From CAWDMC01 sp963803295 (GTDB lineage: Bacteria > Acidobacteriota > Terriglobia > UBA7540), in the NCBI GenBank assembly GCA_963803295.1, contig CAWDMC010000009.1:310001-374000 (forward strand): DNA of 64,000 nucleotides, in the 5' to 3' direction. Position numbers and translations under genes: made by a program. Positions 37,851 to 46,714 of this stretch are shown here, in pieces. The notes beneath the pieces were generated by a model. It worked only from the letters and a program-made list of their open reading frames with translations, was not told the origin of the DNA and did no database searches. The stretch's first letter is position 1. Each line of letters starts with the position of its first letter.

Positions 37851-38782
37851 GGTTTTTCCAGGAACGGATCAGCATTCACAAGAGTGCGACCCGTCAAGAG
37901 CCGGAATGCATCATGATACTTCGCGCTCGTGCCTTCCACAACTTCAGGCGGAAGCGGTGGAGGTGGCGGGCGCTTGTTCCAATGGGTTGACTCCAGGTAA
38001 TCTCTCACGTATTGCTTATCGAAAGAGGGCTGAGCCCGGCCGGGTTGGTATCCTTCCTCGGGCCAGAACCTCGATGAATCGGGTGTCAGCACTTCGTCGA
38101 TGAGGATGATCTCGCCATCGAGTTCGCCGAACTCGAACTTGGTGTCGGCAATAATAATGCCACGTGCTTCTGCGTATTCGCGGCCACGCTGGTAGAGCAG
38201 TAGGGTGTAATCTCTCAATTTGGCGGCAACGTTCGCTCCCACCCGGGCCACTGCTTGATCCCACGAGATGTTCTCGTCGTGGCCTTCCTGAGCTTTGGTG
38301 GAGGGAGTGAAAATAGGCTCTTCAAGCCGCGACGATTCCTTGAGTCCAGCGCCTAGTTTGATCCCGCAGACTGCGCCCGTCCGCTGGTAGTCCTTCCAGC
38401 CGGAGCCGGCCAGATATCCGCGCACGACGCACTCAATGGGAAAGGGCTTGGCTCGCTTGACCAGCATTGAACGTCCCCGGAGATCGTCTGCGAATGGGCG
38501 CAGTTCTTCGGGATACTCAGCGACGTCGGCGGTCAGAAAATGATGCGGCACGACGCCACGGAAAAAGTCGAACCAAAAATGGGAAAGCTGAGTCAACACG
38601 GTTCCTTTGCCCGGAATGCCTTCCGACATCACGACGTCAAACGCCGACAGCCGGTCAGTGGCAACAATCAACAGGCTGTCATTGCCGCTCTCGTAGATGT
38701 CGCGTACTTTTCCCCGCGATAAAAGCCGCAGCCCCGCAAATCGAGTCTCTCGAATGATGTTGTGGTTGCTCAATGGATTCAC
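37847..38782 (-). CDS. purC: Phosphoribosylaminoimidazolesuccinocarboxamide synthase
   Basis: SAICAR synthase joins aspartate to CAIR in purine synthesis using ATP. From GTG 38782 it has 311 residues, the size of the longer yeast-like form. The N-terminal motif GKVRDIYE, the SAFDVVMSEGIPGKG segment and the VVRGYLAGSGWKDYQRTG block are present. The frame is open to 39103, but a TTGACA/TACAAT promoter at 38803-38830 puts the transcript start near 38796, so translation must begin downstream; GTG 38782 (alternative TTG 38773) fits. It heads a purC-cvpA-fis operon. Confidence 0.93.
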   Translation of the reverse strand: MNPLSNHNIIRETRFAGLRLLSRGKVRDIYESGNDSLLIVATDRLSAFDVVMSEGIPGKGTVLTQLSHFWFDFFRGVVPHHFLTADVAEYPEELRPFADDLRGRSMLVKRAKPFPIECVVRGYLAGSGWKDYQRTGAVCGIKLGAGLKESSRLEEPIFTPSTKAQEGHDENISWDQAVARVGANVAAKLRDYTLLLYQRGREYAEARGIIIADTKFEFGELDGEIILIDEVLTPDSSRFWPEEGYQPGRAQPSFDKQYVRDYLESTHWNKRPPPPPLPPEVVEGTSAKYHDAFRLLTGRTLVNADPFLEKP

Positions 38783-38802
38783 ATGGCGATGGAGCCGAGG
38801 GT

Positions 38803-38830
38803 ATTGTAGAACAACAGCCGACGTTGTCAA
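38803..38830 (-). promoter_or_regulatory. Sigma-70-type promoter of the purC operon
   Basis: On the minus strand TTGACA (38825-38830) and TACAAT (38803-38808) are separated by 16 bases. The predicted transcript start lies only about 14 bases before the GTG start, giving a very short leader. Confidence 0.7.
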
Positions 38831-38939
38831 CCGAAAAGCACGATCCCGGTCGAGTGAAATGTTAGACTCGGAGGTACCCTCTGTGAAAACGGGGAGGCCA
38901 AGAAGGCCAAGGTCGCTGCGAGGGAATTGAACGGTAGGC

Positions 38940-38948
38940 TGGTATAAT
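38940..38948 (+). promoter_or_regulatory. Extended -10 promoter
   Basis: TGGTATAAT matches the extended -10 consensus exactly (TATAAT at 38943-38948) without a -35 box. It stands 18 bases before the start of a small gene. Confidence 0.5.
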
Positions 38949-38965
38949 GTCTGTGGGGGGCACTC

Positions 38966-39136
38966 ATGAGTAAAACAAAAGAAACTAGTAGCACAATAAA
39001 CCATCTGACTAAACAGCAGGTTCGGCTCCCTTCCTCTGGAATTGAATTGAGAAAAGGCGGAAATGTCCTGCCTACATCGGACCCGAAGAGCGCTGCCCCC
39101 CAACCCTTTCGTTCAAGCCCAAAACCAGGGCTCTAA
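38966..39136 (+). CDS. Small protein of unknown function, 56 residues
   Basis: An ATG at 38966 follows a GGGGGG run and an extended -10 promoter and opens a short frame with polar, Lys/Ser/Pro-rich residues (MSKTKETSSTINHLTKQQ). It ends 72 bases before a truncated membrane gene on the same strand. No family recognised; existence is supported only by promoter, ribosome-site-like purines and position. Confidence 0.4.
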   Translation: MSKTKETSSTINHLTKQQVRLPSSGIELRKGGNVLPTSDPKSAAPQPFRSSPKPGL

Positions 39137-39208
39137 CCAGGACGAGAAACAGTCAGCCCCCAGCGGTGATGCCAAGGATCGAAATTCCTAATAAGAAGTA
39201 GATCAAAG

Positions 39209-39568
39209 ATGGCGTTTGACCTGACTGGAATCTTGGTTTTTCTCCTCGCCATCGTCCCAGGGTTCGTCGCCCAACAAGCTAGACACTCCATAATTCCTCG
39301 ATCGGTTCAACCGAGGAGCGTCCTCGAAGAGACGGGCGACTACGTTCTAAATAGTCTTTTCACTCACGTTATTTTATTGACGGCCTTCAGGCTTGTTCTA
39401 TCCGCTTTTTATCCATTCTTGCCCATTGAAATCAACGCTGCCATTGCCACAGGGGGAGCGTTCCTTGACCCTTCCGAGCCTGCTATGTTACGTTCGTCAT
39501 GCAGGTTCCTTCCACCCGGCACAAACGCGGGAGAGTGGATTTGGCGACACAAACAGGCACCGTCCTGA
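39209..39568 (+). pseudogene. Membrane protein remnant, DUF6338-like N-terminus
   Basis: The first 95 residues (AFDLTGILVFLLAIVPGFVA, two to three helices) look like the start of a DUF6338-type membrane protein, which is usually about twice as long. The remaining residues, from about SSCRFLPPG, come from sequence that leads into gcvT, so the gene seems to have lost its 3' half. Its 3' end overlaps the start of gcvT by 28 bases. It may be a remnant with the small gene upstream. Confidence 0.5.
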
Positions 39569-40656
39569 GGCGGACTGCGCTCAATTCAGTACACAAAAAC
39601 GCCGGCGCGAAGATGGTGGAGTTCGGAGGCTGGGAGATGCCGGTGGAGTATTCCGGCATCATTGAGGAGCACTTGGCGGTCCGCACCCGAGCTGGGTTAT
39701 TTGATGTAAGCCACATGGGCGAGATCGACGTCCGCGGACCCTCCGCACTACCGCTCCTCCAATATGTCACCTCAAACGACGTCAGTAAGCTCGCCGTCGG
39801 GCAGGCCCAGTATTCGGCCCTGATGTGGCCGGAGGGTAGCGCTGTCGATGACTGCGTAGTGCATCGGCTAGCGGCCGACCATTTCTTCCTCTGTGTCAAC
39901 GCCGCCAATATCGACAAAGATTTCGAGTGGATCACGCGTCACAACACCGTGGGCGCAGAAGTTCGTAATGCCTCAGCTGATTACTCGCAAGTGGCTCTGC
40001 AAGGACCCGCGGCGGCGGCAATCCTGAGCGGAGTTACCAATATTGACCTTGACCTTCTGAAATACTATAGGTTCAGCTTCGGCGAGTGCTGCGGCATCAC
40101 GGGTCTCGTGGCGCGGACCGGTTACAGCGGGGAAGATGGATTCGAATTCTATTTCCCGCCTTCAGAGTCCGAACGAGTGTGGAAGGGCCTGCTCGACGCC
40201 GGTGAAAGGGACGGGCTGGTGCCGGCGGGATTGGGAGCGCGCAACACCTTACGCCTGGAGGCAGCTTTTCCGCTGTACGGGCACGAACTTGACGATCACA
40301 CGACGCTGCTTGAGGCGGGTCTGGGCTGGATTGTTAAGCTCGACAAGGGCGAGTTTCTGGGCCGAGCCGTGCTTGCCGGGCAGAAGCAGCAGGGGGCGCC
40401 GCGCCGCTTGGTGGGTCTTGAGATGCTCGATCGCGGTATCGCCCGTGAGGGGTATCCGGTGCTGGTTGACGGTCAAATGCGCGGCCAGGTGACCAGCGGC
40501 TCCTACGCCCCGTTTCTGAAGAAGAATATTGCCCTAGCTTACCTTACCCCCGAATACGCCGATGCGGGCCGCGAGGTCCAGATTGAAATCCGTCGTCGTC
40601 CGGTCGCAGCGAAGTTGGTGAGGTTACCATTTTATAAGCGAACCAAGGCTGCCTGA
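39541..40656 (+). CDS. gcvT: Glycine cleavage system T protein (aminomethyltransferase)
   Basis: It transfers the methylene group from the aminomethyl-lipoyl H protein to tetrahydrofolate and releases ammonia. From TTG 39541 it has 371 residues. The family N-terminus LRRTALNSVHKNAGAKMVEF, the GLFDVSHMGEI segment and the YSGEDGFEFY folate-site block are intact. GGGAG lies seven bases before TTG 39541; GTG 39535 and ATG 39499 are alternatives with poorer sites. It is the first gene of gcvT-H-PA-PB. Confidence 0.93.
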   Translation: MATQTGTVLRRTALNSVHKNAGAKMVEFGGWEMPVEYSGIIEEHLAVRTRAGLFDVSHMGEIDVRGPSALPLLQYVTSNDVSKLAVGQAQYSALMWPEGSAVDDCVVHRLAADHFFLCVNAANIDKDFEWITRHNTVGAEVRNASADYSQVALQGPAAAAILSGVTNIDLDLLKYYRFSFGECCGITGLVARTGYSGEDGFEFYFPPSESERVWKGLLDAGERDGLVPAGLGARNTLRLEAAFPLYGHELDDHTTLLEAGLGWIVKLDKGEFLGRAVLAGQKQQGAPRRLVGLEMLDRGIAREGYPVLVDGQMRGQVTSGSYAPFLKKNIALAYLTPEYADAGREVQIEIRRRPVAAKLVRLPFYKRTKAA

Positions 40657-40722
40657 CTTTGCATCGCCCGACAAGCCGAACTGGAAAATCGCTTCGGGCA
40701 AATCGTCAAACGAGAGGCTGAC

Positions 40723-41109
40723 ATGTATCCGCAAGAACTTCTTTACACGAAAGAACACGAGTGGGTACGCGTGGATGAGAACATCGGCACGATCGGGATC
40801 ACCGATCATGCTCAGAAGGAGCTGGGCGACATTGTCTTTGTAGAGCTGCCCAAAATCGGAGAGCACCTGGCTGCAGGCGAGTCCTTCGGATCGGTCGAAT
40901 CCGTGAAAGCAGTTTCCGATCTCTTTGCGCCCGTCACCGGCGAAGTTATAGCGGTGAACCGGACGCTCAACGACTCTCCGGAGAAGGTGAACGCCGATCC
41001 ACACGGCGAGGCTTGGATGGTGAAGGTCCGGCTGGAAGATCATCGCGAAATCGATAGTTTGATGACGTCCGATCAATATGAAGCTTTTGTGGGCAAGGGA
41101 GCCAGCTAG
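40723..41109 (+). CDS. gcvH: Glycine cleavage system H protein
   Basis: The 128-residue lipoyl carrier shuttles the aminomethyl group between P, T and L proteins. The lipoylated lysine is Lys62 in SVESVKAVSDLFAP, and the N-terminal YTKEHEWV is typical. ATG 40723 follows GAGAGG. It lies 66 bases after gcvT and three bases before the next gene. Confidence 0.96.
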   Translation: MYPQELLYTKEHEWVRVDENIGTIGITDHAQKELGDIVFVELPKIGEHLAAGESFGSVESVKAVSDLFAPVTGEVIAVNRTLNDSPEKVNADPHGEAWMVKVRLEDHREIDSLMTSDQYEAFVGKGAS

Positions 41110-41111
41110 GA

Positions 41112-42509
41112 ATGCGTTATCTGCCGAATTCGGACTCCGACCGCGCCGAGATGTTGCAGGCGTCGGGGCACGAGCGAATTGAGGAGCTTTTTGCGCAGAT
41201 CCCGGAAGACCTCCGGCTCCGGCGAACGTTGAACCTGCCGGGTCCCCTTTCCGAACCCGAGATCCTCGACTTCTTTCGCGAAGCCTCCGCCCAAAGCAGC
41301 AAGGACTATATTTCGCTGTTAGGCGCGGGCGCCTACTCTCATTACCGTCCGGTGGTAATTGACACCGTCCTGAGCCGCGGCGAGTTTTTGACCTCCTATA
41401 CGCCCTACCAGGCGGAAATCAGTCAGGGCAATCTCCAGGCGCAGTTTGAGTTCCAGACGCTGATCGCGCAGCTTACGGGTATGGAAGTCGCCAACGCCTC
41501 ACTTTACGACGGCTCGACGGCCACGAATGAAGCCGTGCTGATGGCCATGCGGCTCACCCGTCGCGACCAAGTGCTGATGGCGCGCAGCGTTCATCCCGAG
41601 TACCGGCAGGTGGTCGAGACCTATTTGCAGCACCAGGGCGTGCGGTTGCACGAAGCGCCTTACACGGCGACTGGCCGGATCGATTTGGAAAGGCTCGAAG
41701 CCGAGATCACTGACAAAACAGCTGCGGTGGTTATTCAGTCGCCGAATTTCTTTGGGGTTGTTGAGAACGCGGCGGACGCTGCTGCGATCGCCCACCAGCA
41801 CGGAGCGCTCGCCATTGTGTGTGTCACCGAGCCGCTCTCGCTGGCTTTGCTAAGACCTCCCGCGGAGGCTGATATCGTTTGCGGCGAAGCCCAGTCGTTC
41901 GGCGTGCCGGTGGCTTTCGGGGGTCCCTACTGCGGGTTCATGGCCACACGCCTTAAGTACGTGAGGCAGATGCCGGGACGGCTGGTGGGCGTCGCTTACG
42001 ATGGCGAAGGCCGGCGCGGTTTCGTGCTGACCCTGGTGACGCGCGAGCAGTTCATCAGGCGCGAAAAAGCTACGTCCAACATCTGCACTAGCCAGTCGTT
42101 GTTTGCCCTGAATGTCGCGATTTATCTATGCCTGCTGGGCAAGAGAGGATTGAGGGCGGTCGCCGAGCAGAACCTGGCGAAAGCGCACTACGCTTCTCGA
42201 CAACTGCGGGCCGTGGTTGGTGCCTCGACTCCGTTCCACGCGCCGCACTTCAACGAATTCGTGATCAAGGTGCCCGGAGACGCCGAAGAACTGCTGGCCG
42301 AGCTCCTGCGTGAGAAAATCATTGGCGGCTTGCACCTGGGCAAATTCTACCCTGAACTTCACAATCATCTGCTGGTCTGCGTCACGGAAATCGTGAATCG
42401 CGACGCCCTTGATCGCATGCTGCAGGTGTACAGGCGTGTAGCGGGCAGTCCGGTTGTGGCAGGAGCGGCATTCGATGAGAGCTCGTTCTCAGTAAAACGG
42501 GGTCGCTAG
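41112..42509 (+). CDS. gcvPA: Glycine dehydrogenase (decarboxylating) subunit 1
   Basis: The 465-residue protein is the N-terminal half of the two-subunit P protein, which decarboxylates glycine and loads H protein. Family segments include FLGAGAYSHYRP-like LLGAGAYSHYRP, SYTPYQAEISQG and SLYDGSTATNEA, and the FGGPYCGFMA block. It lacks the PLP lysine, which is in the partner subunit. The ATG comes two bases after the gcvH stop. Confidence 0.95.
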   Translation: MRYLPNSDSDRAEMLQASGHERIEELFAQIPEDLRLRRTLNLPGPLSEPEILDFFREASAQSSKDYISLLGAGAYSHYRPVVIDTVLSRGEFLTSYTPYQAEISQGNLQAQFEFQTLIAQLTGMEVANASLYDGSTATNEAVLMAMRLTRRDQVLMARSVHPEYRQVVETYLQHQGVRLHEAPYTATGRIDLERLEAEITDKTAAVVIQSPNFFGVVENAADAAAIAHQHGALAIVCVTEPLSLALLRPPAEADIVCGEAQSFGVPVAFGGPYCGFMATRLKYVRQMPGRLVGVAYDGEGRRGFVLTLVTREQFIRREKATSNICTSQSLFALNVAIYLCLLGKRGLRAVAEQNLAKAHYASRQLRAVVGASTPFHAPHFNEFVIKVPGDAEELLAELLREKIIGGLHLGKFYPELHNHLLVCVTEIVNRDALDRMLQVYRRVAGSPVVAGAAFDESSFSVKRGR

Positions 42510-42545
42510 CAATTATAGAATTTGTACTTCTCGATGAAGGAGTCG

Positions 42546-44048
42546 ATGGAGAACCGAATCAAACACGCCCGGAGCCACATGACTCGCGACGAGGATCTGA
42601 TCTTCGAGCGGACCTCGCCTGGTAAATCGGGGATGGAGCTGCCGCCGCTTGACGTTCCCGCGATTTCGGCCAAAGACGTATTCGGGGACCAGTATCGCGC
42701 CGACATCGAGGGCTTTCCGGAAGTGTCGGAACTCGACGTGATCCGTCATTTCACGCGTCTCTCCACCTGGAACTACGGCATCGATACGGGCATGTACCCG
42801 CTCGGATCCTGCACCATGAAGTACAACCCGCGAGTGAACGAATTTGTCTCGCGCTTCGAGGGTCTGGGTACGGATCATCCCTATGCGCCCGAACTGCTGG
42901 CGCAGGGCTGCCTTCGAATCTTGCATGAAACTGGGCAGTGCCTGGAAGAGATTACCGGGCTTGATGCGGTGTCGCTGCAGCCGGCAGCCGGCGCCCAGGG
43001 CGAGCTCACCGGCCTGCTGATGATCCGCGCCTGCCTCACTGAGCGCGGCAATCGCCGCCGGTACATCTTGATCCCTGACTCGGCGCACGGCACCAATCCG
43101 GCGAGCGTCGTGATCGCAGGCTACGAGGTTCGGAACATCAAGTCGAACGAAAAGGGTTGCGTGGATTTGGGCGGGTTGGTGCAGGCCATGGATGAAGAGG
43201 TGGCCGGCCTGATGCTGACCAATCCCAACACGCTCGGCATCTTTGAAACCGAGATTAGGGAAGTATGCAGCATCGTGCATGCCAAGGGCGGACTCGTGTA
43301 CATGGACGGCGCCAACATGAACGCGCTGATTGGCGTCGCCAGGCCCGGCGACTTTGGTGTTGACGTCATGCACCTGAACCTGCACAAGACCTTCTCGACC
43401 CCTCACGGCGGCGGCGGTCCGGGCTCGGGACCGGTAGCGGTTCGCGAGGTGCTCGAACCGTATCTGCCCGCGCCCGTAATTGAATGTGCGGACGATGGCA
43501 GCTATCGCCTGAACCACGATCGCCCTCAGTCAGTAGGACGGGTCCGCGCTTTTTACGGAAACTTCGGTATGAGCGTTCGCGCTCTCGCCTACATCCTCGC
43601 CTACGGGCCCGCTGGCCTGCGGCAGGCTACCGAAGACGCGGTGCTGAACGCTAACTACCTGCGCACCAGGCTCCGTGACAGCTTCGATTTGCCCTACGAT
43701 CTGCCCTGCATGCACGAATGCGTCTTCTCGGACCGGCATCAGGCCGCGAAGGGTGTGCGCACGGGCGACATAGCCAAGCGGCTGATCGACTACGGGTTCC
43801 ATCCGTACACGGTCTCGTTTCCGCTGATCGTTTCCGGCGCCATGATGATTGAGCCTACCGAAAGCGCCGGCAAATCTGAGATGGAGGCGTTCATCGACGC
43901 CATGAGATCGATTGCGCAGGAAGTGGAAGAGAATCCCGAGATTGTGCTACAGGCTCCGCACTCGACGCGGATCAGCCGTCTCGATGAGGCCTCTGCTGCG
44001 CGGAAACCAATATTGCGGTGGAAGCCCGAGGCGGTATACGCGACGTAG
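42546..44048 (+). CDS. gcvPB: Glycine dehydrogenase (decarboxylating) subunit 2
   Basis: The 500-residue subunit carries PLP on the lysine of NLHKTFSTPHGGGG. SCTMKYNPR and QPAAGAQGEL are further family blocks. Several starts are possible: ATG 42546 has AAGGAG three bases before it, ATG 42534 and TTG 42522 lie upstream, and ATG 42579 begins closest to the family start (IFERTSPGKSG). It ends the gcv operon; the L protein (lipoamide dehydrogenase) gene is not in the window. Confidence 0.94.
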   Translation: MENRIKHARSHMTRDEDLIFERTSPGKSGMELPPLDVPAISAKDVFGDQYRADIEGFPEVSELDVIRHFTRLSTWNYGIDTGMYPLGSCTMKYNPRVNEFVSRFEGLGTDHPYAPELLAQGCLRILHETGQCLEEITGLDAVSLQPAAGAQGELTGLLMIRACLTERGNRRRYILIPDSAHGTNPASVVIAGYEVRNIKSNEKGCVDLGGLVQAMDEEVAGLMLTNPNTLGIFETEIREVCSIVHAKGGLVYMDGANMNALIGVARPGDFGVDVMHLNLHKTFSTPHGGGGPGSGPVAVREVLEPYLPAPVIECADDGSYRLNHDRPQSVGRVRAFYGNFGMSVRALAYILAYGPAGLRQATEDAVLNANYLRTRLRDSFDLPYDLPCMHECVFSDRHQAAKGVRTGDIAKRLIDYGFHPYTVSFPLIVSGAMMIEPTESAGKSEMEAFIDAMRSIAQEVEENPEIVLQAPHSTRISRLDEASAARKPILRWKPEAVYAT

Positions 44049-44421
44049 CTTTTTCGTCCGCCCCTTTCGTCGACGGCGGGCGGTCGATTTGTCACAACGG
44101 CCGCAAATTCACGGATCCGACGACCATGGATAGTGTGAAAGGGGCTCTCTTATGGCGCAACTCCTCTGACAAACGACAAACGGCGAACCCTCAAAAGACA
44201 ATGTGGCCGCGGGTTCTGCGTCGAGGCGCAACTTGGCCACGGGTGCCGCTTTTCGTCGGTCAGGGCGCTTGACGTCTCGACGAAATTGCGATTTTTGAGT
44301 TGTGATAAATCGAAAACATCGAGCTCTGATCAGGCCTTGCATGGAACTGGCAATAGAAGGCTGGTCCTCTTTAAGCGCGTCATCGCAGACTCGTCGTTCC
44401 CGTTTTTGGGTTCGCTCAGGC
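44049..44421. other. Intergenic region after the gcv operon
   Basis: No gene is visible in 373 bases between convergent transcription units. A 6-bp hairpin, CCGCCC (44058-44063) with GGGCGG (44078-44083), lies ten bases after gcvPB and might act as a weak terminator. Confidence 0.4.
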
Positions 44422-46299
44422 TCACTTTCCGTCTACGCTTTCGGTCGCCTTTGTTCTCGGCGCCGAAATCGTGATGACGGTTTCGAGCAGCTCCCTGCAG
44501 TTCACGGGCTTTGACAGATAGCCGTCCATGCCCAGCTCCAGGCACTTCTCCCGGTCACCCTTCATCGCGTGCGCAGTAAGCGCTATGATCGGAATGTGAC
44601 CCCCAGTGTTTTTCTCTCTCGCTCGAATAAGCCTCGTTGCCTCGAAGCCATCAATCTCCGGCATTTGGGCATCCAGTAGGACGACATCAAACTCTTGCGT
44701 TTCGATCGCAGCTAGCGCCTCGCGGCCATTGGCTGTGACAGTGACTACATGGCCGGCCTTCTCGAGCAAGTGGACGACGAGTCGCTGGTTGACCCGATTG
44801 TCTTCGGCCAGCAATATTTGAAGAGATCTGCCATGGCCGTTAGGAACAAGCGACTTGGCAGAGTAGCGTCGGAGCTCAGGTACCGAGTCAGTGGTGGAGG
44901 GCGTGCCGCAGGGCTCCGTTGAGTCGAAGCCAAACCGCGCCGTGAAATAGAACGTGGTTCCGACGCCGGGCTGGCTTTCCAGCCATATCGTTCCGCCCAT
45001 GCTACTGACAATTTGCCTGGAGATGGCGAGTCCCAGCCCGGTACCTCCAAACCGTCGCGCGATCGTGCCGTCCACCTGCCTGAACGCCTCGAAGATGGCA
45101 GCCTGCTCGGCGGGGGGAATCCCGATGCCGGTATCGCGAATGCTGCATCGCAGCATAAGGGAATCTCGCTCCTGGGCCGCCTCGGAGGCAACCTCGATCG
45201 CCACCGAACCGCGTTCCGTGAACTTGACGGCGTTACCCACCAAGTTGATGAGAACCTGCTGTAGCCGGTTCGGATCACCCAGCAGGGTGTCGGGCACCTC
45301 AGAGCGTACGTGGCAGTGAAGATCCAGACCCTTCTGATGGGCCCGGATAGCCAGGGGCTTGATGATTGGATTCAAGCTGGCACGCAAGCCGAATTCTATT
45401 CTTTCGAGGTCGAGCTTTCCGGCCTCGATCTTGGAGAAGTCCAGAATGTCATTGATGATCATCAGCAGGGAGTCGGCGCAGCTCTTGACCATTCCAAGAT
45501 ACTCCCGTTGCTCCGGAGTGAGATCGGTATCAAGCACGAGCTCCGCCATGCCTAAAATGCCGTTCATGGGAGTGCGGATCTCGTGACTCATGTTGGCAAG
45601 AAACTCACTTTTGGCACAATTGGCGGCTTCTGCAACTTCCTTGGCGTGCAGCAGTTCGGCCTCCGCCCGCTCGCGCTCGGTGATGTCGAGAAAGGCAACG
45701 ACCGCGCCTAGTGGCGAGCCAGCGTCATCCAAGATCGGCGTGCTGATGTAGCCGACGGGAAATGAGGTGCCATCCTTCCTCCAGAAGATTTCGTTGTGCC
45801 CTCGATGCACGACTCCTTCCTTATAGGCAGCATAGATCGGACATTGTTCGGCGGGGTATGGCGTTCCGTCGTGCCTGGTGTGGTGCGAGACGTCGTGTAA
45901 AGACTGGCCCAGCAGGTCCTCGATCTTCCAGTCGAGCATCAGTCCGGCGGCGGGATTGGCAAGAATGATCTTGCCTTCCAGGTCGAGGCCGCAGATGCCT
46001 TCTCCAACAGAGTCCAGAATCAATTGGTTCTGCCGGTGGAGGCGTTTAAGAGACTGTTGTGCTCTCTTCAGTTCGGTGACGTCCCGTGCAAGGCACGACT
46101 CTTTTTCCTGAAGCTCAGCGCGGGCCATTTCCAGCTCTGCAACGACTTCGGCGGCGTAGGCGTTAGCATCTGCCACCCCTTCGGCCAGCGCCCGCAGTTC
46201 CGCGTTCTCCGTCTTGAGACGCAGATTTTCGGCCTTGAGAAAGTCAACACTCCCTGGCGCTGTTGTGCAGGATAGCGAACTGTCAACAGGACTAGGCAC
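44422..46299 (-). CDS. Hybrid sensor histidine kinase with PAS and receiver domains
   Basis: The 625-residue protein has no membrane helix. An N-terminal coiled coil (residues about 20-95) leads to a PAS domain (LDSVGEGICGLDLEGKI, about 105-220), HisKA with H-box SEFLANMSHEIRTPMNGI, HATPase_c with GGTGLGLAISRQIV, and a C-terminal receiver with phospho-Asp in VVLLDAQMPEIDGF. It autophosphorylates and passes phosphate inside a relay; the missing partners are an Hpt protein and an output regulator. The GTG start at 46299 directly follows the TAA of the DsrE-type gene, so it belongs to the tusA-dsrE2-dsrE operon. The PAS ligand is unknown. Confidence 0.92.
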   Translation of the reverse strand: MPSPVDSSLSCTTAPGSVDFLKAENLRLKTENAELRALAEGVADANAYAAEVVAELEMARAELQEKESCLARDVTELKRAQQSLKRLHRQNQLILDSVGEGICGLDLEGKIILANPAAGLMLDWKIEDLLGQSLHDVSHHTRHDGTPYPAEQCPIYAAYKEGVVHRGHNEIFWRKDGTSFPVGYISTPILDDAGSPLGAVVAFLDITERERAEAELLHAKEVAEAANCAKSEFLANMSHEIRTPMNGILGMAELVLDTDLTPEQREYLGMVKSCADSLLMIINDILDFSKIEAGKLDLERIEFGLRASLNPIIKPLAIRAHQKGLDLHCHVRSEVPDTLLGDPNRLQQVLINLVGNAVKFTERGSVAIEVASEAAQERDSLMLRCSIRDTGIGIPPAEQAAIFEAFRQVDGTIARRFGGTGLGLAISRQIVSSMGGTIWLESQPGVGTTFYFTARFGFDSTEPCGTPSTTDSVPELRRYSAKSLVPNGHGRSLQILLAEDNRVNQRLVVHLLEKAGHVVTVTANGREALAAIETQEFDVVLLDAQMPEIDGFEATRLIRAREKNTGGHIPIIALTAHAMKGDREKCLELGMDGYLSKPVNCRELLETVITISAPRTKATESVDGK

Positions 46300-46704
46300 T
46301 TAGAATGTCACCGTTGGGATCTGGCTCATCCGCACAGCAACCGCTGTCAGGCCTCCGGGGTGGATGCCTTCTCGAATGTCCCCTGGCTTCATTTGATCGG
46401 AAGTTGCTGAGCAGACTTCGTCCGTGCAGGTCGAACAGGCTTCGTTGAGACAGTTTGAGCAAACCTCGATTCTTCCATTGGAGGCCTGAATCAGATCCAA
46501 CATTTGCGCAATGGGCTGAAAGCCCGGACGTTGGGCCTCATTCCCGGCCGACTTAAGAGCCCACCGCACCCCGTTCATCACCAGAAAGATGACAACCGGT
46601 GTATCGCACGCACTGGCGGCCATTGCGGCAGCGAAGCCCAATGTCGCCCGGGGGTCTTCCGGTCCGGAACTGATGATGATCTGTAATTGCGGCGCGAGAA
46701 CCAT
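46300..46704 (-). CDS. DsrE-family protein with five-cysteine loop
   Basis: The 134-residue protein has the DsrE/F-like Rossmann-type fold (LQIIISSGPEDPRATLGFAAAM, PVVIFLVMNGVRW). The loop where related proteins carry the sulfur-binding Cys contains C82, C85, C90, C93 and C98 in a CxxCxxxxCxxCxxxxC pattern that looks like an internal duplication (CSNCLNEA, CSTCTDEV). This could bind a metal or carry several persulfides. GAGGAG precedes the ATG. It follows dsrE2 by ten bases and is abutted by the hybrid kinase. Confidence 0.85.
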   Translation of the reverse strand: MVLAPQLQIIISSGPEDPRATLGFAAAMAASACDTPVVIFLVMNGVRWALKSAGNEAQRPGFQPIAQMLDLIQASNGRIEVCSNCLNEACSTCTDEVCSATSDQMKPGDIREGIHPGGLTAVAVRMSQIPTVTF

Positions 46705-46714
46705 TTCCTTCTCC

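Noticed and set aside
38783..39103. N-terminal extension of PurC
   Set aside because: The promoter at 38803-38830 lies inside it, so it cannot be translated from that transcript.
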